Source: Paludibacteraceae bacterium
Lineage (GTDB): Bacteria > Bacteroidota > Bacteroidia > Bacteroidales > Paludibacteraceae
Assembly (NCBI GenBank): GCA_017479885.1
Contig: JAFVBR010000025.1
Span: 62,001 to 126,000 of the forward strand
Reading direction: 5' to 3'
Length of the DNA stretch: 64,000 bases
In this document: piece after piece, positions 49,939-62,708 of the stretch
Layout of the letters: every line of letters starts with the position of its first letter
Numbering within the stretch: the stretch's first letter is position 1
Notes under the pieces: generated by a model
What the model saw: only the letters and a program-made list of their open reading frames with translations
Databases searched by the model: none
What the model was told of the DNA's origin: nothing
Made by a program: the position numbers and the translations under genes

Positions 49939-50687
49939 GATTTGACATATCACACAACGAGCCTCTCACAAGAGACATCTTCCGCATGTGGCTGATCTGC
50001 CGGAGCGAAGCCGGGTGCCGTGCTCTCAAGTCAGTGCAAGCCGGACAGTTTGCCAACGTATCAATCAATGGTTGTTTCCTGCGTCGTCCCATCTCGATAT
50101 GCGACATCGACGACAGGAGAATATGCTTTGTTTACAAAGTGGTTGGCAAGGGTACTGCAGCTATGTCAGAGATGAAACAGGGTGAAGAACTTGACATACT
50201 GCTTCCGCTCGGTACGGGTTTCAATGCTGACAATGCCGGTGAGAGACCCCTGCTTGTAGGAGGAGGAGTGGGTGTCCCGCCATTGCTTCTGCTTGCCAGA
50301 CAACTGATATCTGCCGGCAAAGAGACAACTGTTGTATTAGGTTTCAACACCAAACAAGATATTATCTTAGCCGATGAGTTCCGCAGTATGGGTTGCAATC
50401 TGACAATAGTCACAGTTGACGGCAGCGAGGGGCAGAAGGGATTTGTCACCAATGCATTGCGCCTGACAGATGCCGGGCACAACCATACATATTATTATGC
50501 CTGCGGACCTGTGGCAATGCTGAAGGCATTGCAGAAAGAGTTGGGCATATCAGGCGAACTGAGCATGGAAGAACGTATGGGTTGCGGATTCGGAGTATGC
50601 ATGGGATGCACTTGCAACACACAGGACGGGGCAAGACAGGTATGCACCGACGGTCCGGTGTTCGACAGCAGGCAACTCATATTATAA
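49926..50687 (+). CDS. pyrK: Dihydroorotate dehydrogenase B, electron-transfer subunit
   Basis: FAD and [2Fe-2S] subunit that passes electrons from PyrD to NAD+. The 253 residues show the flavin-binding RRPISICD near 54, the NAD-binding LLVGGGVGVPPLLLLA and YYACGPVAMLKAL. The cluster cysteines are in CGFGVCMGCTC plus the later QVC (Cys220, 225, 228, 230 and 240). It overlaps the end of pyrC and precedes pyrD by 13 nt, the normal PyrDK pairing. Confidence 0.95.
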   Translation: MQQLRFDISHNEPLTRDIFRMWLICRSEAGCRALKSVQAGQFANVSINGCFLRRPISICDIDDRRICFVYKVVGKGTAAMSEMKQGEELDILLPLGTGFNADNAGERPLLVGGGVGVPPLLLLARQLISAGKETTVVLGFNTKQDIILADEFRSMGCNLTIVTVDGSEGQKGFVTNALRLTDAGHNHTYYYACGPVAMLKALQKELGISGELSMEERMGCGFGVCMGCTCNTQDGARQVCTDGPVFDSRQLIL

Positions 50688-50700
50688 TACAGACACGCAG

Positions 50701-51618
50701 ATGAACAGCAGACTCAACATATCACTTGGCAGACTCAGGTTGCAGAACCCGATTATTCCTGCTTCGGGGACATACGGATTCGGACTGGAATTTGCAAAGC
50801 TGTACGACATAAATTGCCTGGGAGCACTTTGCATCAAGGGCACAACCGTGCAGCCCCGCTATGGCAATCCCTCCCCGCGTATTGCAGAGACAGAGGCTGG
50901 GATGCTCAACTCGGTAGGACTGCAAAACCCCGGAGTTGACAAGGTTACAGCCGACATCCTGCCCCGATTAAGAGCCGTGTATCATCAGCCTATAGTGGCA
51001 AACATCAGCGGATTCTCAATAGAGGAATACGTACAACTGGCAAAGCAAATGAGCGATGCAGAACAGGTGGAACTGATTGAAGTCAATATATCCTGCCCCA
51101 ATGTTCACAACGGCGGAATGGCATTCGGCACCGACCCTTCTGCTGCTGCCGAAGTTACTGCCGCTGTAAAGGCTGTTTCCGACAAACCGGTATTCGTGAA
51201 ACTGTCGCCCAACGTGACTGACATCACCCGTATTGCCATCGCCTGCGAACAAGCGGGTGCAGACGGGCTTTGCCTTATCAACACTCTGCTCGGTATGCGA
51301 ATCGACCTTCGCACACGCAAACCCGTACTTGCCAACAAATACGGAGGCATCTCAGGCTCGTGCATCTTTCCACTTGCATTGCGCATGGTCAACCAAGTGT
51401 CACGGGTATGCCAAATACCCGTGATAGGCTGCGGGGGTATAAGTACGGCATCGGATGTGATAGAAATGATGATGGCAGGTGCGAGTGCCGTAGAGATAGG
51501 CGCAGCCAATCTGACCGACCCCTATGTATGCATGAACATTATCAACGAACTGCCACAACTGATGGACAAACTGGGAATTGACAATCTTTCCGACATAATA
51601 GGTATAACCGCAAGATGA
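50701..51618 (+). CDS. pyrD: Dihydroorotate dehydrogenase B, catalytic subunit (class 1B)
   Basis: Oxidises dihydroorotate to orotate with FMN. The 305 residues start with ISLGRLRLQNPIIPASGTYGFG. They include the substrate loop IKGTTVQPRYGNPSPRI, LNSVGLQNPG and the catalytic cysteine in VNISCPNVHNGG (about Cys132), the residue that marks class 1. FMN-phosphate binding is seen in IPVIGCGGISTASD. With pyrK next door it is class 1B, which uses NAD+ rather than fumarate or quinone. The stop overlaps the pyrF ATG as ATGA. Confidence 0.96.
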   Translation: MNSRLNISLGRLRLQNPIIPASGTYGFGLEFAKLYDINCLGALCIKGTTVQPRYGNPSPRIAETEAGMLNSVGLQNPGVDKVTADILPRLRAVYHQPIVANISGFSIEEYVQLAKQMSDAEQVELIEVNISCPNVHNGGMAFGTDPSAAAEVTAAVKAVSDKPVFVKLSPNVTDITRIAIACEQAGADGLCLINTLLGMRIDLRTRKPVLANKYGGISGSCIFPLALRMVNQVSRVCQIPVIGCGGISTASDVIEMMMAGASAVEIGAANLTDPYVCMNIINELPQLMDKLGIDNLSDIIGITAR

Positions 51619-52331
51619 AAAACTACACCGCATACAACAACGTAATCATTGCCTGCGATTTCTCATCGGCAGAAAGAACGTATGACTTTCTGAAATCATT
51701 CGGCGACATGAGACCATACCTGAAGATAGGTATGGAATTGTTCTACGCAGAAGGGCCAAAAATAGTACGCGAATTGAAAGACATGGGATTCCCGCTGTTT
51801 CTCGACCTTAAACTGCACGACATACCCAACACTGTCAAGAAGGCCATGGCAGTGCTTTCTTCTCTTGATGTGGACATGTGCAACCTGCATGCTGCCGGCA
51901 CTATCGATATGATGAAAGCGGCTATAGAAGGTCTTACTCGCAGCGACGGCACACGGCCTCTGCTTCTGGCAGTAACTCAACTCACTTCCACAAGCGAGGA
52001 GCGTATGCAGAAAGAACTGCTCATCAGCTGCAAGATGAGTGAGGTGGTTACCCACTATGCCCTCAATGCCATGCAAGCCGGTCTTGACGGAGTTGTGTGC
52101 TCTCCGCTGGAGGCACAGATAGTGAAACAAAAGTGCGGTCAGAAGTTTCTGACAGTGACGCCGGGTGTCAGGTTCGCCGAATCAGCCGTAAACGACCAGG
52201 TACGCGTAACGACACCTGCCATGGCGCACGAACTTGGTTCGGATTACATAGTTGTAGGCAGACCTGTTACTGCAGCCGACAATCCGCAAGAAGCATATAT
52301 AAGATGCCTGAAAGAGTTTAACAATCTATAA
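51615..52331 (+). CDS. pyrF: Orotidine 5'-phosphate decarboxylase
   Basis: Final step of UMP synthesis. The 238-residue TIM-barrel protein has NVIIACDFSS, LKIGMELFY and the catalytic charge network DLKLHDIPNTV at ~residues 72-82, then the phosphate-binding TPGVRF and YIVVGRPVTAADNP near the end. This is the short bacterial pyrF type (PyrF1), about 240 residues. Its ATG overlaps the pyrD stop, indicating translational coupling, and pyrE begins 8 nt after its stop. Confidence 0.96.
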   Translation: MKNYTAYNNVIIACDFSSAERTYDFLKSFGDMRPYLKIGMELFYAEGPKIVRELKDMGFPLFLDLKLHDIPNTVKKAMAVLSSLDVDMCNLHAAGTIDMMKAAIEGLTRSDGTRPLLLAVTQLTSTSEERMQKELLISCKMSEVVTHYALNAMQAGLDGVVCSPLEAQIVKQKCGQKFLTVTPGVRFAESAVNDQVRVTTPAMAHELGSDYIVVGRPVTAADNPQEAYIRCLKEFNNL

Positions 52332-52338
52332 CATCAAT

Positions 52339-52983
52339 ATGGACAACACCTACAAACGACATATCGCCCTCGACCTGCTTAGCATTGGAGCCGTATTTCT
52401 CAGACCCGACGAACCTTTCACATGGGCGAGCGGTATCAAAAGCCCTATTTATTGCGACAACCGTCTCACATTGTCAGATATAAGGGTGAGAGAAGATGTG
52501 GAAAACGGACTGAAAATGCTCATCGAAGAGCATTATCCTGAAGCTGAGGTTCTTATGGGGACATCCACTGCCGGCATTGCTCACGCCGCCATCACTGCCA
52601 CCAAACTTGCTCTTCCTATGGGTTATGTGCGTTCTTCACAAAAAGACCACGGGAGAGCCAACCGGATTGAAGGCAAACTCATACAGGGACAAAAGGTGGT
52701 TGTAGTAGAAGACCTTATCTCGACAGCAGGCAGTTGTCTGGAGGTAGTACAGGCATTGAGAGACGCAGGAGCCCAGGTGCTCGGAGTAGTCAGCATATTC
52801 AGTTACAACATGAAAAAGGGTATGGACAATCTGTGTGCCCGCAATGTTGCCAACTTCAGTTTGTGCGACCTCGACCTGCTGCTTGATGTGGCAGTAGAAA
52901 ACAAATATATCCTTCCTTCCGACAAGAGCCGGCTGCTCCATTTCCGCGACAACCCTTCTGACGAAAGTTGGATGAGAAACTGA
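52339..52983 (+). CDS. pyrE: Orotate phosphoribosyltransferase
   Basis: Joins orotate and PRPP to make OMP. The 214 residues show the family start GAVFLRPDEPFTWASGIKSP and YCDNRL, the flexible catalytic loop SSQKDHGRANRIEG, and the PRPP-binding motif VVVVEDLISTAGS near residues 118-130. It is followed by a 36-nt gap to pyrB. Together with pyrF, pyrD, pyrK, pyrC and pyrB it gives every UMP step after carbamoyl phosphate. Confidence 0.95.
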   Translation: MDNTYKRHIALDLLSIGAVFLRPDEPFTWASGIKSPIYCDNRLTLSDIRVREDVENGLKMLIEEHYPEAEVLMGTSTAGIAHAAITATKLALPMGYVRSSQKDHGRANRIEGKLIQGQKVVVVEDLISTAGSCLEVVQALRDAGAQVLGVVSIFSYNMKKGMDNLCARNVANFSLCDLDLLLDVAVENKYILPSDKSRLLHFRDNPSDESWMRN

Positions 52984-53019
52984 CAACCCGACAAATCAAC
53001 AACATAAACAATAACACCT

Positions 53020-54081
53020 ATGCGACATCTGATTGACCCAACCGACCTCAGTGTTGAAGAAACCGGACAACTTCTTAATCTGGCAATCGACATTATCAAC
53101 AACCGTCAGGCGTATGCCCATGTTTGTGACGGCAAGAAACTTGCCACTCTGTTCTACGAACCGAGCACTCGTACACGACTCAGTTTTACGGCAGCAATGA
53201 TGGAGTTAGGTGGCAATGTGCTCGGATTCTCCGATGCACGCACTTCCTCTGTCAGCAAAGGTGAGACAGTGGCAGATACGGTCAGAGTGGTATCTTCTTT
53301 TGCAGATATCATTGCCATGCGCCACTTCAAGGAAGGTGCACCCAATGTAGCTGCACAATACTCGCGTATACCGATTATCAATGCCGGCGACGGAGGACAT
53401 TCGCACCCCACGCAGACACTTACCGACCTGCTGAGCATTTTGCGTGAATTGGGGCATCTTGACAACCTTACTATCGGACTATGCGGCGATTTGAAATACG
53501 GGCGCACCGTACATTCGCTGATAAAAGCAATGAAACGCTACGACGGCACACGGTTCGTACTCATCTCACCCGATGAGTTGCGGTTGCCTGACTACATAAA
53601 GAACATACTGCCAAGCAACTTCATCGAAGTCAATACCCTTGAAGAAGCGCTTCCGATGCTCGATGTCCTGTATATGACCCGTGTACAACAAGAACGTTTT
53701 GCCAATCAGGACGATTACGAAAGACTGAAAGACAGTTTCATTCTTGACGCCAAGAAGATGACTCTTGCGCCCGAACACATGATAGTGCTCCATCCTCTGC
53801 CTCGTGTCAACGAGATAAGTACTGATGTTGACGAGGACCCGCGTGCAGCATATTTCCGTCAGGTAGGAAACGGCAAGTTCGTCCGCATGGCACTTATCTA
53901 TACTCTACTCGGAAAAACAGAGGAACAGCCCAAGCGACTCAGAGTGCTGTCTCCCACCACACGCCGCTGCACCAACGACCGTTGCATTACTTTGTCAGAA
54001 CCGGTTGTCAAACAATCGTACACCGATGAAGACGGAGTGGAGCGTTGTGCCTACTGCGACCATTGTTTGAGAAAAGACTAA
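53020..54081 (+). CDS. pyrB: Aspartate carbamoyltransferase catalytic chain with PyrI-like zinc tail
   Basis: Committed step of pyrimidine synthesis: carbamoyl phosphate plus aspartate. Residues 1-~305 are a full Pyr[45 protein letters not shown] and [11 protein letters not shown]. An extra ~45 residues follow with CTNDRC (317, 322) and CAYC (343, 346), spaced by [12 protein letters not shown]. This matches the zinc-binding half of the regulatory chain PyrI (C-N-x-x-C-I ... EPV ... C-x-Y-C). The nucleotide-binding allosteric half of PyrI is missing, and no separate pyrI is present in the window. The tail may help oligomerisation; feedback control is unclear. Confidence 0.92.
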   Translation: MRHLIDPTDLSVEETGQLLNLAIDIINNRQAYAHVCDGKKLATLFYEPSTRTRLSFTAAMMELGGNVLGFSDARTSSVSKGETVADTVRVVSSFADIIAMRHFKEGAPNVAAQYSRIPIINAGDGGHSHPTQTLTDLLSILRELGHLDNLTIGLCGDLKYGRTVHSLIKAMKRYDGTRFVLISPDELRLPDYIKNILPSNFIEVNTLEEALPMLDVLYMTRVQQERFANQDDYERLKDSFILDAKKMTLAPEHMIVLHPLPRVNEISTDVDEDPRAAYFRQVGNGKFVRMALIYTLLGKTEEQPKRLRVLSPTTRRCTNDRCITLSEPVVKQSYTDEDGVERCAYCDHCLRKD

Positions 54082-54099
54082 ACATACATAACCCTCTAA

Positions 54100-55587
<1,488 letters not shown>

Positions 55588-55599
55588 CTCAGACATAAC

Positions 55600-57126
55600 A
55601 TGGATAAGATTCTTATAGCTGATTTCGGCTCACAATATACCCAACTCATAGCACGCCGCTTGAGGGAACTGAATGTATATTGCGAGATTTATCCTTACAA
55701 CAAGGTTCCACAGCCTGACGACTGTGTGCGCGGACTGATACTCTCAGGTTCGCCGGCATCGGTCAGAGACAAGAATGCTCCACAGATAGACCTTAGCGCC
55801 TTCATAGGAAAGTCGCCTATACTCGGCATCTGCTACGGCGCACAATATTTAGCACAGACAAACGGAGGGCAAGTGTCGGCTTCGCCAAGCAGAGAGTACG
55901 GCAGAGCAATGCTCACGGTTGACGATACGGCCGATTTACTGTTGAACGGGATAGAGCTGCGCTCACAAGTGTGGATGTCGCATGGTGATACTATACAGAT
56001 GTTGCCAAAGAATGCCGTGCAGATAGCCTCAACACAAGACGTAAAGAATGCAGCATACAGGTTTACAGACAATCCGGTATGGGCTATTCAGTTTCACCCT
56101 GAGGTATATCATACGGCTGAGGGGAGCAAGATACTGAGGAACTTCCTCGTAGGTATATGCGGATGCAGGCAAGACTGGACCCCACAGAATTTTGTGGAGC
56201 AGACAATAGTGAAGCTGCGCGAACAAATAGGCACAGACAACGTGATACTGGGGCTGTCGGGAGGCGTGGACTCATCGGTGGCGGCGATACTGCTGCAAAA
56301 GGCAATAGGCAAGCAGTTGCATTGCATATTTGTTGACAGCGGACTGTTGAGACAGAATGAGTTTGAACAAGTGCTCAGTTCGTACAAAGATATGGGTCTC
56401 AATGTGGTCGGCGTGGACGCTTCAGAGCGATTTTTCAGCGATCTGAAGGATGTAACCGACCCCGAACAAAAGCGTAAGATCATAGGTCGCGACTTTGTAG
56501 AGACCTTCAACGAGGCAGCATTAAAGATCAACAATGTACGCTGGCTTGCACAAGGGACCATCTATCCCGATGTAGTAGAGTCAGCCTCCGTAAACGGACC
56601 TGCCGCCAAAATAAAGTCGCATCACAACGTAGGAGGACTGCCCGAAAAAATGCAGTTGAAGATAGTAGAGCCTCTTCGTCTTTTGTTCAAAGACGAAGTG
56701 CGTCGCGTAGGGCGCTCTCTCGGTATGCCTGAAACGTTGATAGGGCGGCATCCTTTCCCGGGTCCTGGGTTAGGGATACGTATATTGGGAGAAGTAACAC
56801 GAGAGAAGGTGAGCATATTGCAACAAGTGGACAAAATCTTCATTGACAATCTGCGCGCAGAGGGTTTGTATGACAAGGTGTGGCAAGCGGGTGCTATACT
56901 GCTGCCGGTGCAGAGTGTCGGTGTGATGGGCGATGAGCGCACATACGAGCGATGCGTGGCTCTCAGGGCTGTTTCCTCGGTAGATGGTATGACTGCCGAC
57001 TGGGTGCACCTGCCATACGAGTTTCTCGCCAAGACTTCGAACGAGATAATCAACAAGGTAAACGGTGTCAACAGGGTTGTATATGACATCTCTTCCAAAC
57101 CGCCTGCAACGATAGAGTGGGAATGA
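55600..57126 (+). CDS. guaA: GMP synthase (glutamine-hydrolysing)
   Basis: Converts XMP to GMP using glutamine and ATP. The 508 residues comprise an N-terminal class I amidotransferase (ILGICYGAQ with nucleophile Cys78; FHPEVYHT with His166 and Glu168) and an ATP pyrophosphatase domain (P-loop [13 protein letters not shown] near 217-229). The C-terminal dimer domain has [17 protein letters not shown] and ends KPPATIEWE. Codon use and spacing resemble guaB. A 267-nt gap with a tandem repeat separates it from purE. Confidence 0.97.
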   Translation: MDKILIADFGSQYTQLIARRLRELNVYCEIYPYNKVPQPDDCVRGLILSGSPASVRDKNAPQIDLSAFIGKSPILGICYGAQYLAQTNGGQVSASPSREYGRAMLTVDDTADLLLNGIELRSQVWMSHGDTIQMLPKNAVQIASTQDVKNAAYRFTDNPVWAIQFHPEVYHTAEGSKILRNFLVGICGCRQDWTPQNFVEQTIVKLREQIGTDNVILGLSGGVDSSVAAILLQKAIGKQLHCIFVDSGLLRQNEFEQVLSSYKDMGLNVVGVDASERFFSDLKDVTDPEQKRKIIGRDFVETFNEAALKINNVRWLAQGTIYPDVVESASVNGPAAKIKSHHNVGGLPEKMQLKIVEPLRLLFKDEVRRVGRSLGMPETLIGRHPFPGPGLGIRILGEVTREKVSILQQVDKIFIDNLRAEGLYDKVWQAGAILLPVQSVGVMGDERTYERCVALRAVSSVDGMTADWVHLPYEFLAKTSNEIINKVNGVNRVVYDISSKPPATIEWE

Positions 57127-57140
57127 TAGATTGATAATAG

Positions 57141-57245
57141 TTAATAGTTAATAGCGAATAGTTAATAGCGAATAGCTAATAGCGAATAGCTAATAGCGAA
57201 TAGTTAATGGCGAATAGTTAATAGCGAATAGTTAATGGCGGGAAG
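57141..57245. repeat. 14-bp tandem repeat array, unit TTAATAGCGAATAG
   Basis: After a half unit (57141-57147), seven 14-bp units run from 57148 to 57245 with T/C and A/G changes; the last is degenerate. It fills much of the guaA-purE gap. There is no promoter match or terminator in the rest of that gap (57246-57393), so transcription probably continues into purE. Confidence 0.88.
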
Positions 57246-57393
57246 CGACATATTGTCAAGTTTAGAGATAGCTAACACTTTGCTTGGAGTATGCTTACCG
57301 ACGGCTTGACGATAAGGTCGGAAAAGCGACAAATTGATAAATATTCTTGAGACCAAAACAGAGTAATTCATACAGCTAAAACACATAAAGATT

Positions 57394-57861
57394 ATGAAAG
57401 CAGGAGTTATTATGGGTTCAACGAGCGACTGGGAGGTGATGAAACCGGCAGTTGACACTCTCGAGCAGTTCGGCATTGAGGTTGAGCGAAAGGTTATCAG
57501 TGCCCATCGTGCACCGGAGGCTTTGTTCGAGTGGGCGAGCAGTGCAAAAGAGCGCGGGCTGAGCATAGTTATAGCGGGAGCAGGCGGCGCGGCGCATCTG
57601 CCGGGAGTGATAGCAGGTCTGACGATTCTGCCGGTGATAGGAGTGCCTGTGAGGAGCAAGACTCTTGACGGCCTGGACTCGCTGCTGTCAATAGTGCAGA
57701 TGCCATCAGGCATACCTGTAGCAACAGTTGCCATCAACGGCAGTAAGAACGCTGCATTGCTTGCTGTGGAGATATTAGCACTGCAAGACAATGACTTGGA
57801 AGAGAGACTGATTGAATTCCGCAAACAACAAACCGAGGCTGTGCTTGCAGCAAAAATATGA
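57394..57861 (+). CDS. purE: N5-carboxyaminoimidazole ribonucleotide mutase
   Basis: Rearranges N5-CAIR to CAIR in purine synthesis. The 155-residue product has the class I PurE pattern: [26 protein letters not shown] with the catalytic histidine, [18 protein letters not shown] and [22 protein letters not shown]. No purK is present in the window; it must lie elsewhere. Its stop overlaps the purL start as ATGA. Confidence 0.96.
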   Translation: MKAGVIMGSTSDWEVMKPAVDTLEQFGIEVERKVISAHRAPEALFEWASSAKERGLSIVIAGAGGAAHLPGVIAGLTILPVIGVPVRSKTLDGLDSLLSIVQMPSGIPVATVAINGSKNAALLAVEILALQDNDLEERLIEFRKQQTEAVLAAKI

Positions 57862-60800
57862 TAGGTATGACAAATAAGACTGCATACAGAGTATTCGTAG
57901 AGAAGAAGGAAGGTTTCAGGGTAGAAGCCGAGATGCTGCGTGAAGAGTTGTCAGAAAACCTGCAGGTAAACCTTTCTTCTCTGCGTCTTGTCAATGTATA
58001 TGACCTGTTCGGATTCACGGAGTCACTGATGAACACCTCTCTGTACAAAGTGTTCGGAGAAAAACAGACCGACAATGTGAGTCTGCATTGCCCGATAGAG
58101 GGCAAGCAGTATGTGGCAACAGAATACCTGCCGGGGCAGTTTGACCAACGTGCTTCGTCTGCAATAGACTGCGTGCACCTCATTGACCCGCAGGCAGACA
58201 TCAACATCCGCAGCGGCAGACTGATAATTCTTGATGACAATACCTCCGCCGAGACCATAAGTAAAATCAAACACTACGTCATAAACGCAGTTGAGGCGAG
58301 AGAGAAAGACATGTCGGTGCTCAGACAAACCGGCATTGCCGACAGCAAGCCTCTTGCCAAACTCAGCGGATTTTGTGAAATGAACCATGAGGACCGGCTT
58401 CATTTCATAAGCGAATGGGGACTGGCTATGAATGAGGATGACTTGTGCGAGGTAATCAGATATTTCAAGTCAGAAAAGCGCGAACCGACAGAAACCGAAC
58501 TCCGTATTCTTGACACATATTGGAGCGACCACTGCCGCCACACCACCTTCACCACCGAATTACAGAGTATTTCCGTTGAGCCGTCGTTTATCAAACCTGA
58601 TATTGAAGACACTTTAGGCAGGTTTCACTCCATTCGCCACAAACTCGACCGTACTGACAAGAGTCTGTGCCTGATGGAACTTGCCACCATCGGAGCCCGC
58701 TATCTGCGTTCTATCGGTTGCCTCAACGACCTTGAGCAAAGTGAAGAAAACAATGCATGCAGCATATTCGTGGATGTGGATGTTGACGGACAAACAGAGA
58801 AATGGCTCCTGCAGTTCAAGAACGAGACTCACAATCACCCCACCGAAATAGAGCCTTTCGGTGGTGCTTCCACATGTTTGGGAGGTGCCATACGCGACCC
58901 TCTCTCAGGCAGAGCATACGTATATCAGGCAATGCGTGTCACCGGCGCCGGCGACATCTGGCAACCCGTTGCAGCCACTCTTCAAGGCAAACTGCCCCAA
59001 CAAGTCATTTCAAAGAAAGCAGCAGCAGGATACTCATCCTACGGCAACCAAATCGGATTAGCCACTACGCACGTACGTGAAGTCTATCACCCCGATTTTG
59101 TTGCCAAACGCCTTGAAGTAGGAGCAGTCGCAGGTGCGGTCAGAGTTGCCAATGTGAGACGTGAAAGACCCCTCCCGGGCGATGTCATTCTCATGCTGGG
59201 AGGCAGAACAGGCAGAGACGGTATAGGAGGGGCCACCGGTTCTTCCAAACAACATACCGCCACCTCACTCGACACTTGCGGCAGCGAAGTTCAAAAAGGC
59301 AACGCTCCTGTAGAAAGAGCACTACAGCATCTGTTCCGCCGGCCCGAGGTTACACGTCTCATAAAGAAAAGCAACGATTTCGGAGCAGGAGGTGTGAGTG
59401 TTGCTATTGGTGAACTTGCCGACGGATTGGAAATATGGCTCGACCGTGTTCCTGTGAAATATCAGGGTCTTAATCCCACTGAACTGGCTATCAGCGAGTC
59501 TCAGGAACGAATGGCTGTGGTAGTAAGTGCTGCAGACAAAACAGAGTTCTGCAAATACTGTGCAGAAGAAAACATTGAAGTCACTCATGTCGCCAATGTA
59601 ACAGATAGTTGCCGCATGCGACTGATGTACAACTCTGAGGTGGTTGCCGATCTTAGCCGCGAGTTTATTGACAGCGCCGGAGCAAAACATTATGCAAGCG
59701 CAGCAATCAATGCTGTTGAAGAGAAGAATCCATTCCATCAGGAAATAGAAGGGAGAAATCTGACTGACAAGGTACAAACTCTACTCAGCAAACCCAATAT
59801 TACAAGCGAGAAAGGTCTCATTGAAATGTTTGACTCCACCATAGGCCGCTCCACAGTATTGATGCCGTTCGGAGGCAGGACACAGATGACAGAGACGCAG
59901 GTGTCAGTTCAGAAACTGCCGGTGGAAGGGAATACCGATACAGCGAGCATTATGGCTTTCGGATATAATCCGTTTATCTCGGAGTGGAGTCCGTATCACG
60001 GTGCCGCATACTCAGTGGTGGAGGCATGTGCCAAAGTAGCGGCAGCAGGCGGAGACTACTCCAAAATGCGCTTTTCATATCAAGAGTATTTTGAGCGGAT
60101 GAGTAGTGACCCCCATTCTTACGGCAAGCCTCTCAGTGCCTTGCTTGGCGCACTCAAGATGCAACTTGAACTGCAATTGCCCTCAATAGGAGGAAAAGAC
60201 TCTATGAGCGGAACGTTTGAGCATATCAACGTGCCTCCCACACTTATTGCATTCGGAATTACGACAATAAAGACACAAGATGTCATATCACCTGAATTCA
60301 AACAAGCAGGCAACAGGTTATATCTGATTCAGCATAAGCCGCTACGGAACTATATGCCCGACACAGAACAACTGCAAAAGAACTGGCAGTGGTTACACGA
60401 TGCCATACAAGACGGAATTGTTTGCTCGGCATACGCATTAGGCTTCGGAGGACTTGCAGAGGCTGTGAGCAAATGCTCGTTTGGCAATATGGTCGGAGCA
60501 AAGATTAATGTTGACAACGAACAACAGTTGTATGACTATTCTTACGGTTCTGTTCTTATTGAGGCAAACAAAGAAATTGATTACTCGGAGGCACAATATA
60601 TAGGCGAGACTATCAACAAACCTGCTGTTATAATCAACAATGAGGAAATAGCCATCTCTACACTTTTAACAAGCAACTTCGAGCATTTCGCCAGGATATA
60701 TCCGAAAACCTCGAGGCCCGACACTCCGTCGGTTGACATTGCCTGCCAAGATGCGGCGCCATGCGGGAGAAGATTCTCACCTGAAAAGACAGAGACTCCG

Positions 60801-61613
60801 AGAGTGTTTATACCGGTATTCCCCGGCACCAACTGCGACTACGACAGCGCAAAGGCATTCAGACAAGCGGGAGCAGAGGTAGAGACTATGGTTTTCCGCA
60901 ACCTCACAGCGGAGGATGTGTTGGAGAGCATCGACGATATGCAACACAGAATAGACCAATGTCAGATACTGATGCTTGCCGGAGGATTTTCTGTGGGTGA
61001 CGAGCCTGACGGGTCGGGCAAGTTCATTGCAAGTGTACTCACTAACGAGAAGGTAGCACATTCCATCCACTCCCTTATTGAGCGCGGCGGACTGATACTC
61101 GGCATTTGCAACGGTTTCCAGGCTCTCATAAAAAGCGGACTTCTGCCTTTCGGCAAACTTGGTGTGATAACCGAAGATTCGCCGACCCTCTTCCGTAACG
61201 ACATCAACCGGCATGTATCACAAATGGTATCAACCCGTGTTGCCTCATGCAACTCGCCATGGCTCTACGGCTTCAGCGAAGGTGAAATGCATAGCATAGC
61301 AGTAAGCCATGGAGAAGGAAAATTTGTTGTATCAGAACAAATGGCACGCACACTTTTCCTTAACCATCAGGTGGCATTCCAGTATGCCGACCCGTTTACC
61401 GGACTGCCAACTATGCAGTCGCCATACAACCCTAACGGTTCTGCCTATGCCATCGAAGGTATAGTCAGTCCTGACGGACAGATACTTGGCAAGATGGGTC
61501 ACTCAGAACGATTCGAAGAAGGACTCATGAAAAACATTGCAGGCAACTGCCGGCAATCCATATTCGAGAATGCTGTACACTATTTTCAACACAAGGAAAT
61601 ACAAACCAACTAA
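57858..61613 (+). CDS. purL: Phosphoribosylformylglycinamidine synthase, large single-chain form
   Basis: Converts FGAR to FGAM with glutamine and ATP. The 1,251-residue length and order match the large PurL. A PurS-like N-terminal domain comes first, then a linker ([11 protein letters not shown]), two AIR-synthase-type halves ([29 protein letters not shown]) and a C-terminal glutamine amidotransferase. The amidotransferase has [16 protein letters not shown], the nucleophile in LGICNGFQ (about Cys1084) and a late His/Glu pair (GHSERFEEG). The start overlaps purE; a second ATG three codons in is also possible. 40 nt separate it from purM. Confidence 0.95.
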   Translation: MIGMTNKTAYRVFVEKKEGFRVEAEMLREELSENLQVNLSSLRLVNVYDLFGFTESLMNTSLYKVFGEKQTDNVSLHCPIEGKQYVATEYLPGQFDQRASSAIDCVHLIDPQADINIRSGRLIILDDNTSAETISKIKHYVINAVEAREKDMSVLRQTGIADSKPLAKLSGFCEMNHEDRLHFISEWGLAMNEDDLCEVIRYFKSEKREPTETELRILDTYWSDHCRHTTFTTELQSISVEPSFIKPDIEDTLGRFHSIRHKLDRTDKSLCLMELATIGARYLRSIGCLNDLEQSEENNACSIFVDVDVDGQTEKWLLQFKNETHNHPTEIEPFGGASTCLGGAIRDPLSGRAYVYQAMRVTGAGDIWQPVAATLQGKLPQQVISKKAAAGYSSYGNQIGLATTHVREVYHPDFVAKRLEVGAVAGAVRVANVRRERPLPGDVILMLGGRTGRDGIGGATGSSKQHTATSLDTCGSEVQKGNAPVERALQHLFRRPEVTRLIKKSNDFGAGGVSVAIGELADGLEIWLDRVPVKYQGLNPTELAISESQERMAVVVSAADKTEFCKYCAEENIEVTHVANVTDSCRMRLMYNSEVVADLSREFIDSAGAKHYASAAINAVEEKNPFHQEIEGRNLTDKVQTLLSKPNITSEKGLIEMFDSTIGRSTVLMPFGGRTQMTETQVSVQKLPVEGNTDTASIMAFGYNPFISEWSPYHGAAYSVVEACAKVAAAGGDYSKMRFSYQEYFERMSSDPHSYGKPLSALLGALKMQLELQLPSIGGKDSMSGTFEHINVPPTLIAFGITTIKTQDVISPEFKQAGNRLYLIQHKPLRNYMPDTEQLQKNWQWLHDAIQDGIVCSAYALGFGGLAEAVSKCSFGNMVGAKINVDNEQQLYDYSYGSVLIEANKEIDYSEAQYIGETINKPAVIINNEEIAISTLLTSNFEHFARIYPKTSRPDTPSVDIACQDAAPCGRRFSPEKTETPRVFIPVFPGTNCDYDSAKAFRQAGAEVETMVFRNLTAEDVLESIDDMQHRIDQCQILMLAGGFSVGDEPDGSGKFIASVLTNEKVAHSIHSLIERGGLILGICNGFQALIKSGLLPFGKLGVITEDSPTLFRNDINRHVSQMVSTRVASCNSPWLYGFSEGEMHSIAVSHGEGKFVVSEQMARTLFLNHQVAFQYADPFTGLPTMQSPYNPNGSAYAIEGIVSPDGQILGKMGHSERFEEGLMKNIAGNCRQSIFENAVHYFQHKEIQTN

Positions 61614-61653
61614 TCTCAATAGTACAATAGAAAATAATAAATTTGACAGTATT

Positions 61654-62691
61654 ATGGCTCAATCATACGAAAAAGCAGGAGTAAACCTGGAAGCAGGTTA
61701 TGAAGTTGTCAAGAGAATCAAGCAACACGTCAGTTCCACCCAACGTATTGGTACAATGGGCAACATAGGTGCGTTCGGAGGCATGTTTGATCTCAGTCTT
61801 CTCAAAATGCAGGAACCTGTACTCGTCAGCGGGACAGACGGTGTGGGTACCAAACTCAAAATAGCTTTTGCTCTCGACAAGCACGACACTATCGGTATTG
61901 ACGCCGTTGCCATGTGTGTCAACGATGTGCTTGCACAAGGAGCCGAACCTCTGTTTTTTCTTGACTATGTAGCACTCGGGCACAATATCCCCGAAAAAGT
62001 AGAGGCAATCGTGAAAGGAGTGGCAGAAGGTTGCCGGCAGGCAGGATGTGCTCTTATCGGCGGAGAAACAGCAGAAATGCCGGGCATGTACACCGATGGT
62101 GAATACGATATTGCCGGCTTCACTACCGGAGTAGTGGAAAAACAGAAACTGATTGACGGCAGCAAGGTGCGAACCGGCGATGTGCTCATCGGCATCAACT
62201 CTTCAGGAGTTCACTCGAACGGTTATAGTCTGGTGAGAAAGATTATTGCCGACTGCGGACTCAAACTTAATCAGACTTTTGAAGAGTTTGACGGTAATAC
62301 GCTTGGTGAGACACTTCTTACCCCTACTAAAATATATGTTCGTCCGGTGTTGGATGCTATCCGCAAATTCGACATACATGGTATATGCCATATTACAGGA
62401 GGCGGCTTTGATGAGAATATCCCGCGCATACTCAAAGCCGGACAAGGTTTCTCGATAGATGAGGGAACATGGGAAATACTGCCCGTCTTCAAGAAACTGG
62501 AAGAATGGGGACATGTGCCTCACCGCGAAATGTATAATATATTCAACATGGGTATAGGTATGATAATCGTGGCCGACAAAAAAGACGCGGAAGGCATCAT
62601 CAATACCATTGCCGGATACGGAGAAAAGGCACAAGAAATAGGCAAAGTAACAGAAGGTGCAAACCGTATCAATATCATCAATGCAAACTAA
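61654..62691 (+). CDS. purM: Phosphoribosylformylglycinamidine cyclo-ligase (AIR synthetase)
   Basis: Closes the imidazole ring to give AIR. The 345-residue product from ATG 61654 matches the normal PurM length and start ([20 protein letters not shown]). Motifs: [70 protein letters not shown] and the C-terminal [10 protein letters not shown]. The frame continues 39 codons upstream into the end of purL, but that extension has no family resemblance. Confidence 0.95.
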   Translation: MAQSYEKAGVNLEAGYEVVKRIKQHVSSTQRIGTMGNIGAFGGMFDLSLLKMQEPVLVSGTDGVGTKLKIAFALDKHDTIGIDAVAMCVNDVLAQGAEPLFFLDYVALGHNIPEKVEAIVKGVAEGCRQAGCALIGGETAEMPGMYTDGEYDIAGFTTGVVEKQKLIDGSKVRTGDVLIGINSSGVHSNGYSLVRKIIADCGLKLNQTFEEFDGNTLGETLLTPTKIYVRPVLDAIRKFDIHGICHITGGGFDENIPRILKAGQGFSIDEGTWEILPVFKKLEEWGHVPHREMYNIFNMGIGMIIVADKKDAEGIINTIAGYGEKAQEIGKVTEGANRINIINAN

Positions 62692-62708
62692 TTATTTTAC
62701 ATACCACT

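Noticed and set aside
57141..57245. CRISPR-like array
   Set aside because: Units are 14 bp and contiguous with no spacers; the same applies to the 11-bp arrays.
61537..61653. 39-residue N-terminal extension of PurM
   Set aside because: It lies inside the end of purL and in the gap; PurM homologues begin at SYEKAGV.
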